The notes beneath the pieces are model-generated. The model had not been told where the DNA came from and made no database searches. It saw nothing but the letters and a program-made list of their open reading frames with translations. 64,000 nucleotides of DNA from Candidatus Rokuibacteriota bacterium (GTDB lineage: Bacteria > Methylomirabilota > Methylomirabilia > Rokubacteriales > CSP1-6): NCBI GenBank assembly GCA_003220435.1, contig QHSL01000083.1:1-64000 (forward strand), written 5' to 3'. Shown here piece after piece: positions 41,964 to 50,391 of this stretch. Every line of letters begins with the position of its first letter. The stretch's first letter is position 1. The position numbers and the translations under genes are program-made.

Positions 41964-42910
41964 TCACCGACGTCCCGGCGATCCGCGTCGGTCACGCGAC
42001 CGACCCGGTCGGTCTCACCGGCGTCACGGTCGTGCTGAGCGATCGCCCGGCGATCTGCGGCGTCGAGCTCCGCGGCGGCGCCAACGACGTCATCGGCCTC
42101 GACTACCTCGACGCGCGTCACCTCGTGCCGACCGTGAACGGCATCGTCCTGGGCGGCGGCAGCCGCTTCGGCGGCGAGGCGATCTGGGGCGTGATGCGCT
42201 GGCTCGAAGAACGCCGTCAGGGCTTCGCGGCCGGGCCCAACGTGGTCCCGCACGTGCCGGGCGCGTTCCTCTTCGACCTCAACGTGGGCGACGGGCGCGC
42301 GCGCCCCACGCGCGAGATGGGTTACGCGGCCTCGGTTGCCGCGGCGGCCGGCCCCGTCGCCGAGGGCAGCGTGGGCGCGGGAACGGGCGCCACCGTCGGC
42401 AAGGTGTATCGCGTCGAACGGGCCATGCGCGGCGGGATCGGCAGCGCCTCGGTGCGGCTCGGCGACGTCGTGGTCGGCGCGCTCGTGGCGGTCAACGCGG
42501 TCGGGGACGTGCGGGACCCCGAGACCGGCTCGCTGATCGCCGGCGCCCGCGAAGCGCCCGAGAGCAAGCGACTGATCGACTCGGCTCGGGCGCTGGCCGA
42601 GGGCACCGCTCTCGGTCGATTCGCCGAGCCCGGCCACACCACCATCGGCGTCGTCGCCACCAACGCGCGCCTCGGGAAGCCCGAGGCCGCCAAGCTCGCC
42701 TCCCTCGGGATGCTGGGCTTCGCGCGCGCGTTGTCGCCCCCGCACACCGCATTCGACGGGGACACGCTGTTCGCGCTGTCCGCCGGCGACCTGGCCATCG
42801 ACCTGACCAGGCTCGGCCTCGCGGCCGCCGACGCGGTCGCCCGCGCGATCGCGCGGGGCGTGCGCGCGGCCACCTCACTCCCGGGCCTCCCGGCCGCCCG
42901 CGACCTCTAG
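41960..42910 (+). CDS. P1/DmpA family (S58) self-processing peptidase, CTG start
   Basis: A 316-residue N-terminal-nucleophile peptidase. The N-terminal ITDVPAIRVGHATD, GVELRGGANDV, GIVLGGGSRFG, GSVGAGTGATVGK and HTTIGVVATNARL are the S58 blocks; cleavage before Thr228 in TTIGVV would expose the nucleophile (Ser in DmpA). Members are aminopeptidases on D- or L-amino-acid amides and beta-peptides. The family start ITDVP comes immediately after CTG 41960-41962, which overlaps the TGA of the previous gene as CTGA. No ATG, GTG or TTG precedes it nearby in frame, and the first GTG downstream would delete the conserved block, so CTG initiation is the best reading. Confidence 0.85.
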   Translation: MITDVPAIRVGHATDPVGLTGVTVVLSDRPAICGVELRGGANDVIGLDYLDARHLVPTVNGIVLGGGSRFGGEAIWGVMRWLEERRQGFAAGPNVVPHVPGAFLFDLNVGDGRARPTREMGYAASVAAAAGPVAEGSVGAGTGATVGKVYRVERAMRGGIGSASVRLGDVVVGALVAVNAVGDVRDPETGSLIAGAREAPESKRLIDSARALAEGTALGRFAEPGHTTIGVVATNARLGKPEAAKLASLGMLGFARALSPPHTAFDGDTLFALSAGDLAIDLTRLGLAAADAVARAIARGVRAATSLPGLPAARDL

Positions 42911-42975
42911 CCACGACCTTCGGATCGCAAAGCCGCAGACCATGGAGCTCGGCTATGCGTGGAGAAACTCGGGCT

Positions 42976-43100
42976 GCGGGCCGCTCAAACAGGTCCAGCT
43001 GCTAGGCGGCGCCAGCAGGGGGCACGCGAGCGTACTTCGAGTACGTGAGCGTGCCCCCGAGGGCGCCAACGACGCAGATGGGCCTGTTTCAGCGGCCCGC
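42976..43100. repeat. 125-bp near-perfect inverted repeat (cruciform) between convergent genes
   Basis: Arms symmetric about 43038: GCGGGCCGCT (42976-42985) pairs with AGCGGCCCGC (43091-43100), a GGGGGCACGC arm (about 43017-43026) pairs with GCGTGCCCCC, and the centre is CGTACT-TCG-AGTACG (43031-43045). Overall roughly four in five positions pair. It fills the gap between the convergent S58 peptidase and rhomboid genes and covers the last codons of the rhomboid gene, so it probably also ends both transcripts. Confidence 0.85.
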
Positions 43101-43841
43101 CCGCAACCACCCGAACAGGCCGTACGCCAGCAGCGCTCCGACCACCCAGAGCCACACGCGCAGGCTCGCGACCCGCTCCGGCGGCAACGGTGAGAGCACG
43201 ACCGGGTGGAGCCGTCGGGCGATGAAGGCTCCGCCCAGCGCCCCGCCGATGTGCGCGCCGTTGTCGATGAACGATTCCGTCAGGCCGCTCACGATCGCAT
43301 AGACCGCCCAGATCAGCAGCACGAAGCCAATGCGGCGATCGCGCAGCAGGAGCCGGTCTCGGTGCTGGCGGAGGAGCACGATCGCCGCGCCCTGCAGGCC
43401 AAAGATCGCGCCCGAGGCGCCCACCGACGGCCCCGCGCTCACGCCGCCGCTGACCACCGAGCCCGCGACGCTGCTCAGCACGTAGAGCACGACGAGTTGC
43501 CGGGCGCCGAACGCATGCTCACAGACCATCCCGAGGATGAAGAGGGCGACGCCGTTGCCCACGAGGTGATCGATCCCGCCGTGCAGCCACGGGGCGGTCA
43601 GCAACCGCCAGTGCTCGCCGGCCGACACGCGGTCGCGCACCAGCGCTCCGGCGGCGATGATCGCCTCGCGCGACCGGAGCGCGCCGAAGCGGACCTCCAG
43701 AGCGAAGATCGCGACGAGCAGGACGAGGATCGCGACGGTCACGGGTGGGAAGCGTCGCATCCGCCGCTCGAAGTCGATGCGGCGGGAGAGCAGCATCTCG
43801 GGCGTGATCCGGAGCGGCTGCTCGGGCCCGATCGCCATCAC
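43089..43841 (-). CDS. Rhomboid family intramembrane serine protease
   Basis: A 250-residue membrane protein with six to seven TM helices. It has the rhomboid features WLHGGIDHLVGNGVAL (His92, Asn96), GASGAIFGLQGA with the nucleophile Ser143, and DNGAHIGGALGGA with the catalytic His197, so it should be active. Rhomboids cut TM segments of substrate proteins in the membrane. The start overlaps the stop of the upstream zinc-ribbon protein gene (ATGA). Confidence 0.9.
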   Translation of the reverse strand: MMAIGPEQPLRITPEMLLSRRIDFERRMRRFPPVTVAILVLLVAIFALEVRFGALRSREAIIAAGALVRDRVSAGEHWRLLTAPWLHGGIDHLVGNGVALFILGMVCEHAFGARQLVVLYVLSSVAGSVVSGGVSAGPSVGASGAIFGLQGAAIVLLRQHRDRLLLRDRRIGFVLLIWAVYAIVSGLTESFIDNGAHIGGALGGAFIARRLHPVVLSPLPPERVASLRVWLWVVGALLAYGLFGWLRAGR

Positions 43842-44734
43842 CGGCGTTCGCCGGTGTCGAGCATCACACCCAGCGCCAGCGCCACCCGGCGGTCGAAGAC
43901 GCGATCGGGGTCGGCCGAGAGGTCGAGCACGTAGCGGTCGAACAGCGTGAACTTACGGTTGAACTCGCCGAACACCGCCTCGTCCGCGCCCCGCACCAGG
44001 AGGAAATTCGTCCGCAGGAAGCCGAAGAACACGCCGAGCACCCGCCGCAGCAACGAGAGCACGATCGAGTCCTCGATCGCCATCGCGAGCGGCTCGCCGG
44101 CGGGCGTCTCCACGTACCAGCGCTTGCGGACCACGTTGTGCAGGTAGGTCTTGCGCAGCGTCGCGAGCGGCTGGCCCGACGGGACCACGACCGTGTAGGT
44201 GCGGGTCAGGACCGCGATCCGCTGGTCCTGGAGCACGCGCAGCAGCGTCTCACGCCGCGAATCGTCACGGTAGATGGTCACGTGGCGCTTGGGGCGCAGC
44301 GACATCGACACGACGAGGAACACGAAGGCGATCAGCGGAAAGACGAGGACCAGCAGCGCGCTGCCTTCCTCGGAGAAGGGCCCGAGGATCCAGCGCGCCA
44401 CCGTCAGTGTCGTGAAGAGGGCGACGACATACGCGATCAGGGTCCGCACGGGATAGGTGGGCCGCTCCACGTAGAGAATCGGCGAGCCGTTCTCCGCCCA
44501 CACCTCGTACTTCGACCTGATCGTGAGGACGCGCTCGCGGAGCAGGAACACGTCACGGTCGAAGGCGGGATCGACGCCGGGCACCGGAGGGCGCGGCGCG
44601 TTCGGGAGGTATCCGGCCCGGATGTGGCGGCCGCAGGAGGAGCATTCGAGGAGCCGGCCCGCGTACTCGCGCCGCAGCTCGTACACCTCCCCGCACGGAC
44701 AGGCGACGACGACGCCGGCGGCTGGCCGGCTCAG
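43838..44734 (-). CDS. Zinc-ribbon membrane protein of unknown function
   Basis: From the candidate CTG start at 44732-44734 the protein has 298 residues. It begins with two Cys pairs (VVVACPCGEVYELRREYAG, then LECSSCGRHI), a zinc ribbon, followed by two TM helices (about 90-145; TLIAYVVALFTTLTVARWIL and LLVLVFPLIAFVFLVVSMSL) and a C-terminal cytoplasmic domain that resembles scramblase/phospholipid-type beta sheets (TYTVVVPSGQPLATLRKTY, KRWYVETPAGEPLAMAIEDS). The first conventional start, GTG 44686, would remove the first Cys pair, so the true start is probably upstream; CTG 44734 overlaps the TGA of a 13-codon frame. The following rhomboid gene is coupled. Confidence 0.6.
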   Translation of the reverse strand: MSRPAAGVVVACPCGEVYELRREYAGRLLECSSCGRHIRAGYLPNAPRPPVPGVDPAFDRDVFLLRERVLTIRSKYEVWAENGSPILYVERPTYPVRTLIAYVVALFTTLTVARWILGPFSEEGSALLVLVFPLIAFVFLVVSMSLRPKRHVTIYRDDSRRETLLRVLQDQRIAVLTRTYTVVVPSGQPLATLRKTYLHNVVRKRWYVETPAGEPLAMAIEDSIVLSLLRRVLGVFFGFLRTNFLLVRGADEAVFGEFNRKFTLFDRYVLDLSADPDRVFDRRVALALGVMLDTGERR

Positions 44735-44772
44735 CGCTCGGCGATGCCGCTGAAGTACTCGAACTTCTCCAT
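44731..44772 (-). CDS. Possible 13-residue leader peptide
   Basis: ATG 44772 opens MEKFEYFSGIAER and ends at TGA 44733-44731, overlapping the CTG of the zinc-ribbon gene. It is 33 nt downstream of a TATAAT hexamer on the minus strand. It could be a leader peptide coupled to the downstream gene, or the true N-terminus of that gene separated by a frameshift. Confidence 0.3.
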   Translation of the reverse strand: MEKFEYFSGIAER

Positions 44773-44805
44773 GGCTCCCTTCGTGCCCACGCCCTTGTCA
44801 ACTGG

Positions 44806-44813
44806 ATTATACT
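44806..44813. promoter_or_regulatory. Overlapping divergent -10 elements TATAAT / TATACT
   Basis: Minus-strand TATAAT (44811-44806) serves the zinc-ribbon/rhomboid unit; plus-strand TATACT (44808-44813) is 7 nt before ATG 44821. They share four base pairs. This is the second pair of overlapping divergent -10 elements in the window. Confidence 0.5.
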
Positions 44814-44820
44814 CACGGCC

Positions 44821-45117
44821 ATGCCGACGCGACGGAAGGCGCCCCCGTCTCCGAAGCTCGCGGCCGAGCCGCAGATCGAACGCGGCCTCCGCGAGGTGTG
44901 CCGCTGCGACCGGACGGAGGCGCTGGTGCTCAAGGGGCTCTTCGAGAGCGAGGGGATCCCCACGCTCCTGCGCTCGCGCGTGGCCTACTCCGTCTATCCC
45001 TTCAGCGTCGGCGGTCAGGGTGAGGTCATCGTCCTCGTCCCGGCCAGCCAGGCGGCGCTGAGCCGGCGCCTGCTCTTCCGCCTCGCCCCGAATCCCGCTA
45101 CGTCACTTCCGCGATAA
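44821..45117 (+). CDS. DUF2007-type small protein
   Basis: A 98-residue protein whose core, REVCRCDRTEALVLKGLFESEGIPTLLRSR, then GGQGEVIVLVPASQAALSRRL, matches the DUF2007 'putative signal-transducing protein' pattern (a ferredoxin-like fold that follows 'xLFEAEGIPxxLR'). Function unknown. Its last 20 nt overlap the end of the M28 peptidase gene on the other strand. Confidence 0.75.
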   Translation: MPTRRKAPPSPKLAAEPQIERGLREVCRCDRTEALVLKGLFESEGIPTLLRSRVAYSVYPFSVGGQGEVIVLVPASQAALSRRLLFRLAPNPATSLPR

Positions 45118-46030
45118 TCGCCTCGAGCGCCCGCAGGGCGAGGGCCAGCGCCGCTGGCTCGAGGGTGGAGCCGCTGTCGCGCGCGGTGTGGTAGGTGTCG
45201 AACGGCACCGGGCGCCGGATCAGGTGGCGGAACGCGCTCCGCAGTGGGCTGAAGACGAACTGACGCAACGCCTCCGCTTCTCGTGACGGCACGAGCGTGA
45301 ACCCGTAGGCGGCCACGCCCTCCGGGGCGAACGCGCGATGGTCGCTGCCGAACAGCGGGATGCGCCCGACGACGTGATAGGTCACGTCCCGGACGAGCCC
45401 GATGGCTTCGAGCGCCGCCCGCACGCTGCTGAGGAACTGCGTCTCCTCGGCCGCGTCCCAGATCGCGATGCTGTCGCCGATGCCGCACAGCTCGAGGCTC
45501 AGCACGCCGGCCACCTCTGCGAGGTTCGCCGCGCGCGCGTAGTGCCGCGCGCCGAGATAGCCACGCTCTTCCTCCGCGGTGAAGAGGAACCGCACGCGCA
45601 ACCGCGCCGGCGGCGACACCGAGAGCCGCTCCAGGAGATTCAGCAGAATACCGACGGCGGCGGCGTTGTCGTTGGCGCCCGGGCTTCCGGGCACCGCGTC
45701 GTGATGGGCGACCAGCACGAGCACGCGCTCGCCGGACCCGATGTCGACGCTGAAGTTCTCACTCACCGGCGACCCGAAGGCCTGGAGCGCGAACGGAATC
45801 CGGTGCTCGCCGAGGTAGCGCGCCACCGCGGCCTGGCGCTCCAGGTTCGAACGCCCCACGAGCAGACGCGACAGCGCGAGCGGGGTGCGGCCGCCCTCGA
45901 TGACCTCCTCGAGCGGCGGCGGCGTCACACGCGGCCCACCACGGACCGCGTTGAACGCCCAGCTCAGGCCCGTGTTGATCTGCCCGCGCAGATAGAGGAC
46001 GACGTCGGTGAGCGCACGGCTGCGCCTCAC
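45098..46030 (-). CDS. M28 family zinc aminopeptidase
   Basis: A 310-residue metallopeptidase. Zinc-site residues are visible in VAHHDAVPGSPGANDNAA (His, Asp111, Asp121), FTAEEERGYLGAR (Glu153/Glu154) and LELCGIGDS, with a C-terminal His in PFDTYHTARDSG. Residues 1-30 have a weak hydrophobic stretch but no clear signal peptide. It hydrolyses N-terminal residues of peptides. GTG 46030 overlaps the tatD stop (GTGA), so it is the last gene of the tmk-holB-ricT-metG-tatD run. Confidence 0.87.
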   Translation of the reverse strand: MRRSRALTDVVLYLRGQINTGLSWAFNAVRGGPRVTPPPLEEVIEGGRTPLALSRLLVGRSNLERQAAVARYLGEHRIPFALQAFGSPVSENFSVDIGSGERVLVLVAHHDAVPGSPGANDNAAAVGILLNLLERLSVSPPARLRVRFLFTAEEERGYLGARHYARAANLAEVAGVLSLELCGIGDSIAIWDAAEETQFLSSVRAALEAIGLVRDVTYHVVGRIPLFGSDHRAFAPEGVAAYGFTLVPSREAEALRQFVFSPLRSAFRHLIRRPVPFDTYHTARDSGSTLEPAALALALRALEAIIAEVT

Positions 46031-46803
46031 AACCGGAACAGGGCCCGGGCGTTCGCCGACATGCGCTCGGCCAGGTCGGCCAGCGGCTCGCCGCGCAGCT
46101 CGGCGACGCGCCCGGCGGTGATCGCGACGTGCGCCGGCTCGTTGCGCTTGCCGCGAAAGCCCTGCGGCGGCAGGAACGGGCAGTCGGTCTCCACGACGAG
46201 CTTATCGGCGGGCACCATCCGCGCGACCTCGGGCAGCGCGCCGGGCTTGGGATACGTCACCGGCCCCGCGAGCGAGAGCACCAGTCCCAGGTCGAGGCAT
46301 CGGCGCGCGATCCCGACGTCGCCGGAGAAGCAGTGCATCACCCCGCCCGTCTCGTGGACGCCCTCGGACGCCAGCAGCGCCAGGGTCTCCTCGTGGGCGT
46401 CGCGGCAGTGGACGACCACCGGCTTGCCGACCCGGCGCGCGAGGGCCAGCTGGGAGCGGAACGCACGCTCCTGTGTGTCGCGGTCCGCCAGGTTGCGGAA
46501 GAAGTCGAGCCCGGTCTCACCGATGGCGACCACGCGGGCAGCGGACGCGAGCCGCTCGATATCGACGAGCGCCGCCTCGTCCGCGGAGGCGGCGTCGTGC
46601 GGGTGGATGCCGACCGCGGCCCAGACGTCGGGCTCGCGCGCGGCGAGCGCCACCGCCGCCCGCGAGGTCGCCACGTCGGTGCCGATCGTCAGGATGCCCG
46701 TGACGCCGGCGGACCGCGCGCGCTGGAGCACGGCGTCGAGGTCGCCGGCGAATTCCGGGAAGTGCAGGTGCGCGTGCGTGTCGAAGAGGTTCGGCGTCGT
46801 CAC
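46027..46803 (-). CDS. tatD: TatD family metal-dependent DNase/hydrolase
   Basis: A 258-residue TIM-barrel hydrolase: FDTHAHLHFPEF (metal His pair), GIHPHDA, AIGETGLDFFRN, VVHCRDAHEETLALL, MHCFSGDVGIARR and VETDCPFLPPQGFRG complete the TatD signature. TatD has 3'-5' exonuclease and DNA-repair activity; many members have other roles. It is downstream of metG, as in many bacterial genomes. GTG 46803 overlaps the preceding stop. Confidence 0.93.
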   Translation of the reverse strand: MTTPNLFDTHAHLHFPEFAGDLDAVLQRARSAGVTGILTIGTDVATSRAAVALAAREPDVWAAVGIHPHDAASADEAALVDIERLASAARVVAIGETGLDFFRNLADRDTQERAFRSQLALARRVGKPVVVHCRDAHEETLALLASEGVHETGGVMHCFSGDVGIARRCLDLGLVLSLAGPVTYPKPGALPEVARMVPADKLVVETDCPFLPPQGFRGKRNEPAHVAITAGRVAELRGEPLADLAERMSANARALFRL

Positions 46804-47213
46804 ATCGCTCCGAGGACGGACGCGGCCTTCTTGACGTCACGCGCCTTCACCCACAGGATCGCGCCGTAGCGCCCGCCGCCGGCCGCGACCGCGTCCATCG
46901 CCGTCACGTTGATCTTGGCGCTGGCGAGCCGGTCGAGGACGTCGGCGCAGGCGCCGAGGCGGTCGTCGCCCTCGATCAGAAACGCGCGCTTCGGCCCCAT
47001 CACCTTCCACTTGTTCCGCTTGGCGACCGCCGTGAATGCCGCCGGATCGGTCGGGACCACGTCGAGCTGGGCGCCCCGCCCGCTCGGGAAGCCCGAGTAG
47101 GCGACCAGGTTGACGCCCGCGCGCTTGAGCTCGCCGAGGATCCGCGCGCCCTCGCCGGGCTTGTCGGGGACCATCACGTAGAAGTAGTCCGCGGTTCGCA
47201 CGCTCTCCGCCAT
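46800..47213 (-). CDS. ACT-domain protein
   Basis: A 137-residue protein of two ACT-like halves (YFYVMVPDKPGEGARILGELKRAGVNLVAYSGF and AFLIEGDDRLGACADVLDRLASAKINVTAMDAV). ACT tandems without a catalytic domain usually bind amino acids or nucleotides as regulators; the ligand is unknown. It lies between a DUF5924-type membrane protein gene and tatD, on the same strand. Confidence 0.8.
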   Translation of the reverse strand: MAESVRTADYFYVMVPDKPGEGARILGELKRAGVNLVAYSGFPSGRGAQLDVVPTDPAAFTAVAKRNKWKVMGPKRAFLIEGDDRLGACADVLDRLASAKINVTAMDAVAAGGGRYGAILWVKARDVKKAASVLGAM

Positions 47214-47238
47214 GGCGTTGTCCTCCAGCTCGTCGGTG

Positions 47239-48231
47239 TTACGGGACCACGACGCGAAACCGGACCCGGCCGATCAGCTGCCCTCCGCCCGTCACGACGT
47301 CGACCGACCAGCGGCCCGTCGGGTCGGCCGGGAACGCCGTCTTACGCGAATACGTTCGATAGCCTTCCCGCCGTCCGCCCAGGACGGGCGCCAGGGCGAC
47401 CACCTCGACCACCTTCCCACGGTGCCGCCAGACGTGACGGACCTGTTGCCGCAGTCCGGCCGGCGCGTAGATCGCAGTGTACGCCACGAGCCCGCGCTCC
47501 TTCACCTCGGCGGCGCTGACCGGCGACGCCAGCGCCTCGATGGCGTCGAGGTTCGGCACGTCCCACACGATCGCCGCGCGCGCGATGAAGAGCGGCGCCG
47601 GCGGAATCCACGCTCGGCCCAGCGCCGCCAGCGTCGCCGCCACCACGCCCAGCGCCACGGTCACGCGAAGCGCCGCCCTCCACGAGCGCCCGCTCACGCG
47701 CCGCACCACCGGGGTGAGCGCGAGCGACGCGGCGAACGCGCTGGCCACCAGGGCGCCGTACGGGGGGAGCCCGATGAGCGGCAGCGCCACGTTGAGCGCG
47801 GCGAACACGGACACGACGAAGAAGACGTAGCCGAGCCACGGCCGCGGACGCACCAGCGCCCGGTACCACGGGTCGAACGTCGCCAGCAGCGCCATCGCCA
47901 CCAGCAGGGCGAGGAAGAGGACGTTGATCGACGTCAGGGTCGTGCTCGCCCAGTAGGCGGGGATCAGGAACAGGAGGATCGCGTGATAGAGCGTCTGGAT
48001 CGTGTAGTCGGCGGCGCTGACGATCAGCCGCCCGGACTTCCGGCCCGACTCCTCGAGCGGCCGGCGCATCTCGATGATGAAGGCGAACAGAAGGCACAGC
48101 AGCAGCAGGTAACCGACGATCCACGCGACGTGGGGCAGGCCGCGCTGGAAGACGAAGAGCGTGAGGATCCCGCCGCTCAGCGAGGCGAACGAGACACCCC
48201 AGTCCGTGACCCACGCGATCACCGAACTCAC
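47239..48231 (-). CDS. Multi-pass membrane protein, DUF5924 + DUF2914 type
   Basis: A 330-residue protein with six to seven N-terminal TM helices (VAWIVGYLLLLCLLFAFIIE, YHAILLFLIPAYWAS, INVLFLALLVAMALLATF and others) and a soluble C-terminal domain (ALASPVSAAEVKERGLVAYT, VRHVWRHRGKVVEVVALAPV, GRWSVDVVTGGGQLIGRVRF), which is the DUF2914 beta-domain. The pairing is known for uncharacterised membrane proteins. GTG 48231 overlaps the preceding stop (GTGA). Confidence 0.75.
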   Translation of the reverse strand: MSSVIAWVTDWGVSFASLSGGILTLFVFQRGLPHVAWIVGYLLLLCLLFAFIIEMRRPLEESGRKSGRLIVSAADYTIQTLYHAILLFLIPAYWASTTLTSINVLFLALLVAMALLATFDPWYRALVRPRPWLGYVFFVVSVFAALNVALPLIGLPPYGALVASAFAASLALTPVVRRVSGRSWRAALRVTVALGVVAATLAALGRAWIPPAPLFIARAAIVWDVPNLDAIEALASPVSAAEVKERGLVAYTAIYAPAGLRQQVRHVWRHRGKVVEVVALAPVLGGRREGYRTYSRKTAFPADPTGRWSVDVVTGGGQLIGRVRFRVVVP

Positions 48232-48500
48232 ACGGTCGCGTCCCCTTGGCGCGGTGCGGCCAGCCGCTCGGCGATGCGCTGCGCCACCACGTCACGCTTG
48301 AGCGCGTCGATGCAAGCGATGACATCGCGGGCGGCCGAGTGCACGCGCAGGTGTGCCGCGACCAGGTCGAGCGCGCTCGAGCGCACCGACGCGTCGAGGC
48401 TCACGATCTCGCGCACGACGCGGGCGACCGAGGCGTCGCGCTCGGCCACCTGCACGATCGCGTCGACGTACTCGTCCGGAGTCAACGCCGGGGCGGCCAT
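48228..48500 (-). CDS. Small all-helical hypothetical protein
   Basis: A 90-residue predicted soluble helical protein (TPDEYVDAIVQVAERDASVARVVREIVSL; LDLVAAHLRVHSAARDVIACI). No family recognised. It is tightly packed between metG and the DUF5924-type gene on the same strand, which supports reality. Confidence 0.6.
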   Translation of the reverse strand: MAAPALTPDEYVDAIVQVAERDASVARVVREIVSLDASVRSSALDLVAAHLRVHSAARDVIACIDALKRDVVAQRIAERLAAPRQGDATV

Positions 48501-48504
48501 GGGC

Positions 48505-50391
48505 TCACCGGATTTTCGAGCCGGGCGGCAGATCGCGGTCGAGCGTGAGCACCGCCAGCTTCCCCTCGGCCGACGCGGCCAGCACCATCCCGTTCGACTC
48601 CACGCCCATGAGCTTCGCCGGCTCCAGATTGGCGACGACCACGACCTTCTTGCCCACGAGGTCGGCCGGCGCGTAGTGCTCCGCGATGCCCGCCACCAGC
48701 GTCCGTTGCTCGGCGCCGAGCGACACCGTGAGCTTCAGGAGCTTCTTCGACTTCGGCACCGGCTCGGCGGCCACCACCTCGGCCACCCGCAGCTCGACCT
48801 TGCCGAAATCGTCGATCCTGATCGTCGAGCCCGCCGCCGCGGGCGCGTTCGGCGCCGGGGTCGCCACCGGCTTCTTGTCGTCCACACGCGGGAAGAGACC
48901 GGAGAGCCTCTGGACCGGCAGGCCGGCGGCCAGTCGTCCCCACTGCGCGTCACCGAGCGTCGGCTCGCCGTGCTGGCCGAGCGCCGCCCGGATCTTGCCG
49001 GCGGCGTCGGGCACGAACGGCGCCAGCACGATGCCGAGCAGCCGCAGCGACTCGGCGAGCGTGTAGAGGACCGCCGCGAGGCGCCCCGCCTTCCCCGGCG
49101 CCTTCGCGAGTGCCCACGGCTGCTCGGTGTCCACGTAGCGGTTGAGCGTCGCCACGAACTCCCACACCGCCGTCAGGGCGCGGTGGAACGCGAACTCGTC
49201 CATCGCGCGCGCGACCTCGGCGCGGGCCCGATCCCACCCGGCGGCGATCGCCGTCTCGGCAGCGGTCGCCTCGCCGGAGGCGGGCACCACGCCCTGCGCG
49301 AGGTTCACGATCAGCGTCGTCGCGCGGGAGACCAGGTTGCCGAGGTCGTTCGCCAGATCGGCGTTGAGCCGGGTGACGAACCCCTCCTCGGAAAAGTCGG
49401 CGTCGAGGCCGAAGACCATCTCGCGCAGGATGAAGTAGCGGAAGGCGTCGTTGCCGTACTTCTCCTTCAGCGCCAGCGCCTCGACGAGGTTCCCGATGGA
49501 CTTGGAGATCTTCTGTCCGCCGAGGGTCCAGTAGCCGTGGACGGTGAGGTGGCGATAGAGCGGGATGCCGGCCGCCTTGAGCATGCACGGCCAGTAGATC
49601 GCGTGCGGCTTGACGATGTCCTTGGCGGTCACGTGCTGGACGTGGGGCCAGAACTTCTCGAAGCGCGGATCGCCGGGACCGCCGAGCGCCGAGACATAGT
49701 TGAGCAGCGCGTCGAACCAGACGTAGGTGACGTACTTGTCGTCGAACGGCAGCGGCACACCCCACTTGAGCCGGGTCGTGGGCCGGCTGATGGACAGGTC
49801 GGTCAGCGGGTCGCGCAGAAAGCCGAGGACCTCGTTGCGGTAGCGCTCCGGCCGGACGAAGTCCGGGTTCCGCTCGATGTGGTCGATCAGCCACCCCTGG
49901 TACTTCGACATCCTGAAGAAGTAGTTCTCCTCCTCGATCCACTGCAGCGGCGTCTGGTGGTCGGGGCACTTGCCGTCGACGATCTCCTTCTCGGTGTAGA
50001 ACCGCTCGCAGCCGAAGCAGTAGTGCCCGCCGTACCGGCCGAGGTAGATCTCGCCGGCGTCCCAGAGCCTCTGGAGAATCGCCTGGACGACCTTCGTGTG
50101 GCGCGTCTCGGTCGTGCGGATGAAGTCGTCGTAGCGGATGCCCAGCGCCTTCCAGGTCTCGCGGAACGCGACGGAGTTCTGGTCGGCCATCGCCTGCGGC
50201 GGCATGCCGGCCTTGGCGGCAGCCTGGGCGATCTTGTCTCCGTGCTCGTCAGTGCCGGTGAGGAACCAGACGTCGTCGCCGGCCAGCCGCCGATAGGCGG
50301 CCATCGCGTCGACGACGATGGTCGTATAGGCATGCCCCAGGTGAGGGCGGTCGTTGACGTAGTAGATCGGCGTCGTGAAATAGAAGGTCAC
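48505..50391 (-). CDS. metG: Methionyl-tRNA synthetase with C-terminal tRNA-binding domain
   Basis: A 628-residue class I synthetase. HIGH-type signature PHLGHAY (residues 16-22), KMSKS-type GQKISKSIGN, a single zinc element CFGCERF...CPDH (short connective peptide form) and an anticodon-binding helical domain. From about 515 a DNA/RNA-binding OB domain (EMAP-II/Trbp111 type; DDFGKVELRVAEVVAAEPVP, LKLTVSLGAEQRTLVAGIAE) is fused, as in many bacterial MetG dimers. GTG 50391 overlaps the ricT stop (GTGA); upstream in-frame codons lie inside ricT. Confidence 0.95.
   Translation of the reverse strand: MTFYFTTPIYYVNDRPHLGHAYTTIVVDAMAAYRRLAGDDVWFLTGTDEHGDKIAQAAAKAGMPPQAMADQNSVAFRETWKALGIRYDDFIRTTETRHTKVVQAILQRLWDAGEIYLGRYGGHYCFGCERFYTEKEIVDGKCPDHQTPLQWIEEENYFFRMSKYQGWLIDHIERNPDFVRPERYRNEVLGFLRDPLTDLSISRPTTRLKWGVPLPFDDKYVTYVWFDALLNYVSALGGPGDPRFEKFWPHVQHVTAKDIVKPHAIYWPCMLKAAGIPLYRHLTVHGYWTLGGQKISKSIGNLVEALALKEKYGNDAFRYFILREMVFGLDADFSEEGFVTRLNADLANDLGNLVSRATTLIVNLAQGVVPASGEATAAETAIAAGWDRARAEVARAMDEFAFHRALTAVWEFVATLNRYVDTEQPWALAKAPGKAGRLAAVLYTLAESLRLLGIVLAPFVPDAAGKIRAALGQHGEPTLGDAQWGRLAAGLPVQRLSGLFPRVDDKKPVATPAPNAPAAAGSTIRIDDFGKVELRVAEVVAAEPVPKSKKLLKLTVSLGAEQRTLVAGIAEHYAPADLVGKKVVVVANLEPAKLMGVESNGMVLAASAEGKLAVLTLDRDLPPGSKIR

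Noticed and set aside
44795-44813. TTGTCA as a -35 element for the gene at 44821
   Set aside because: It is only 7 bp from TATACT, far from the 16-18 bp needed.
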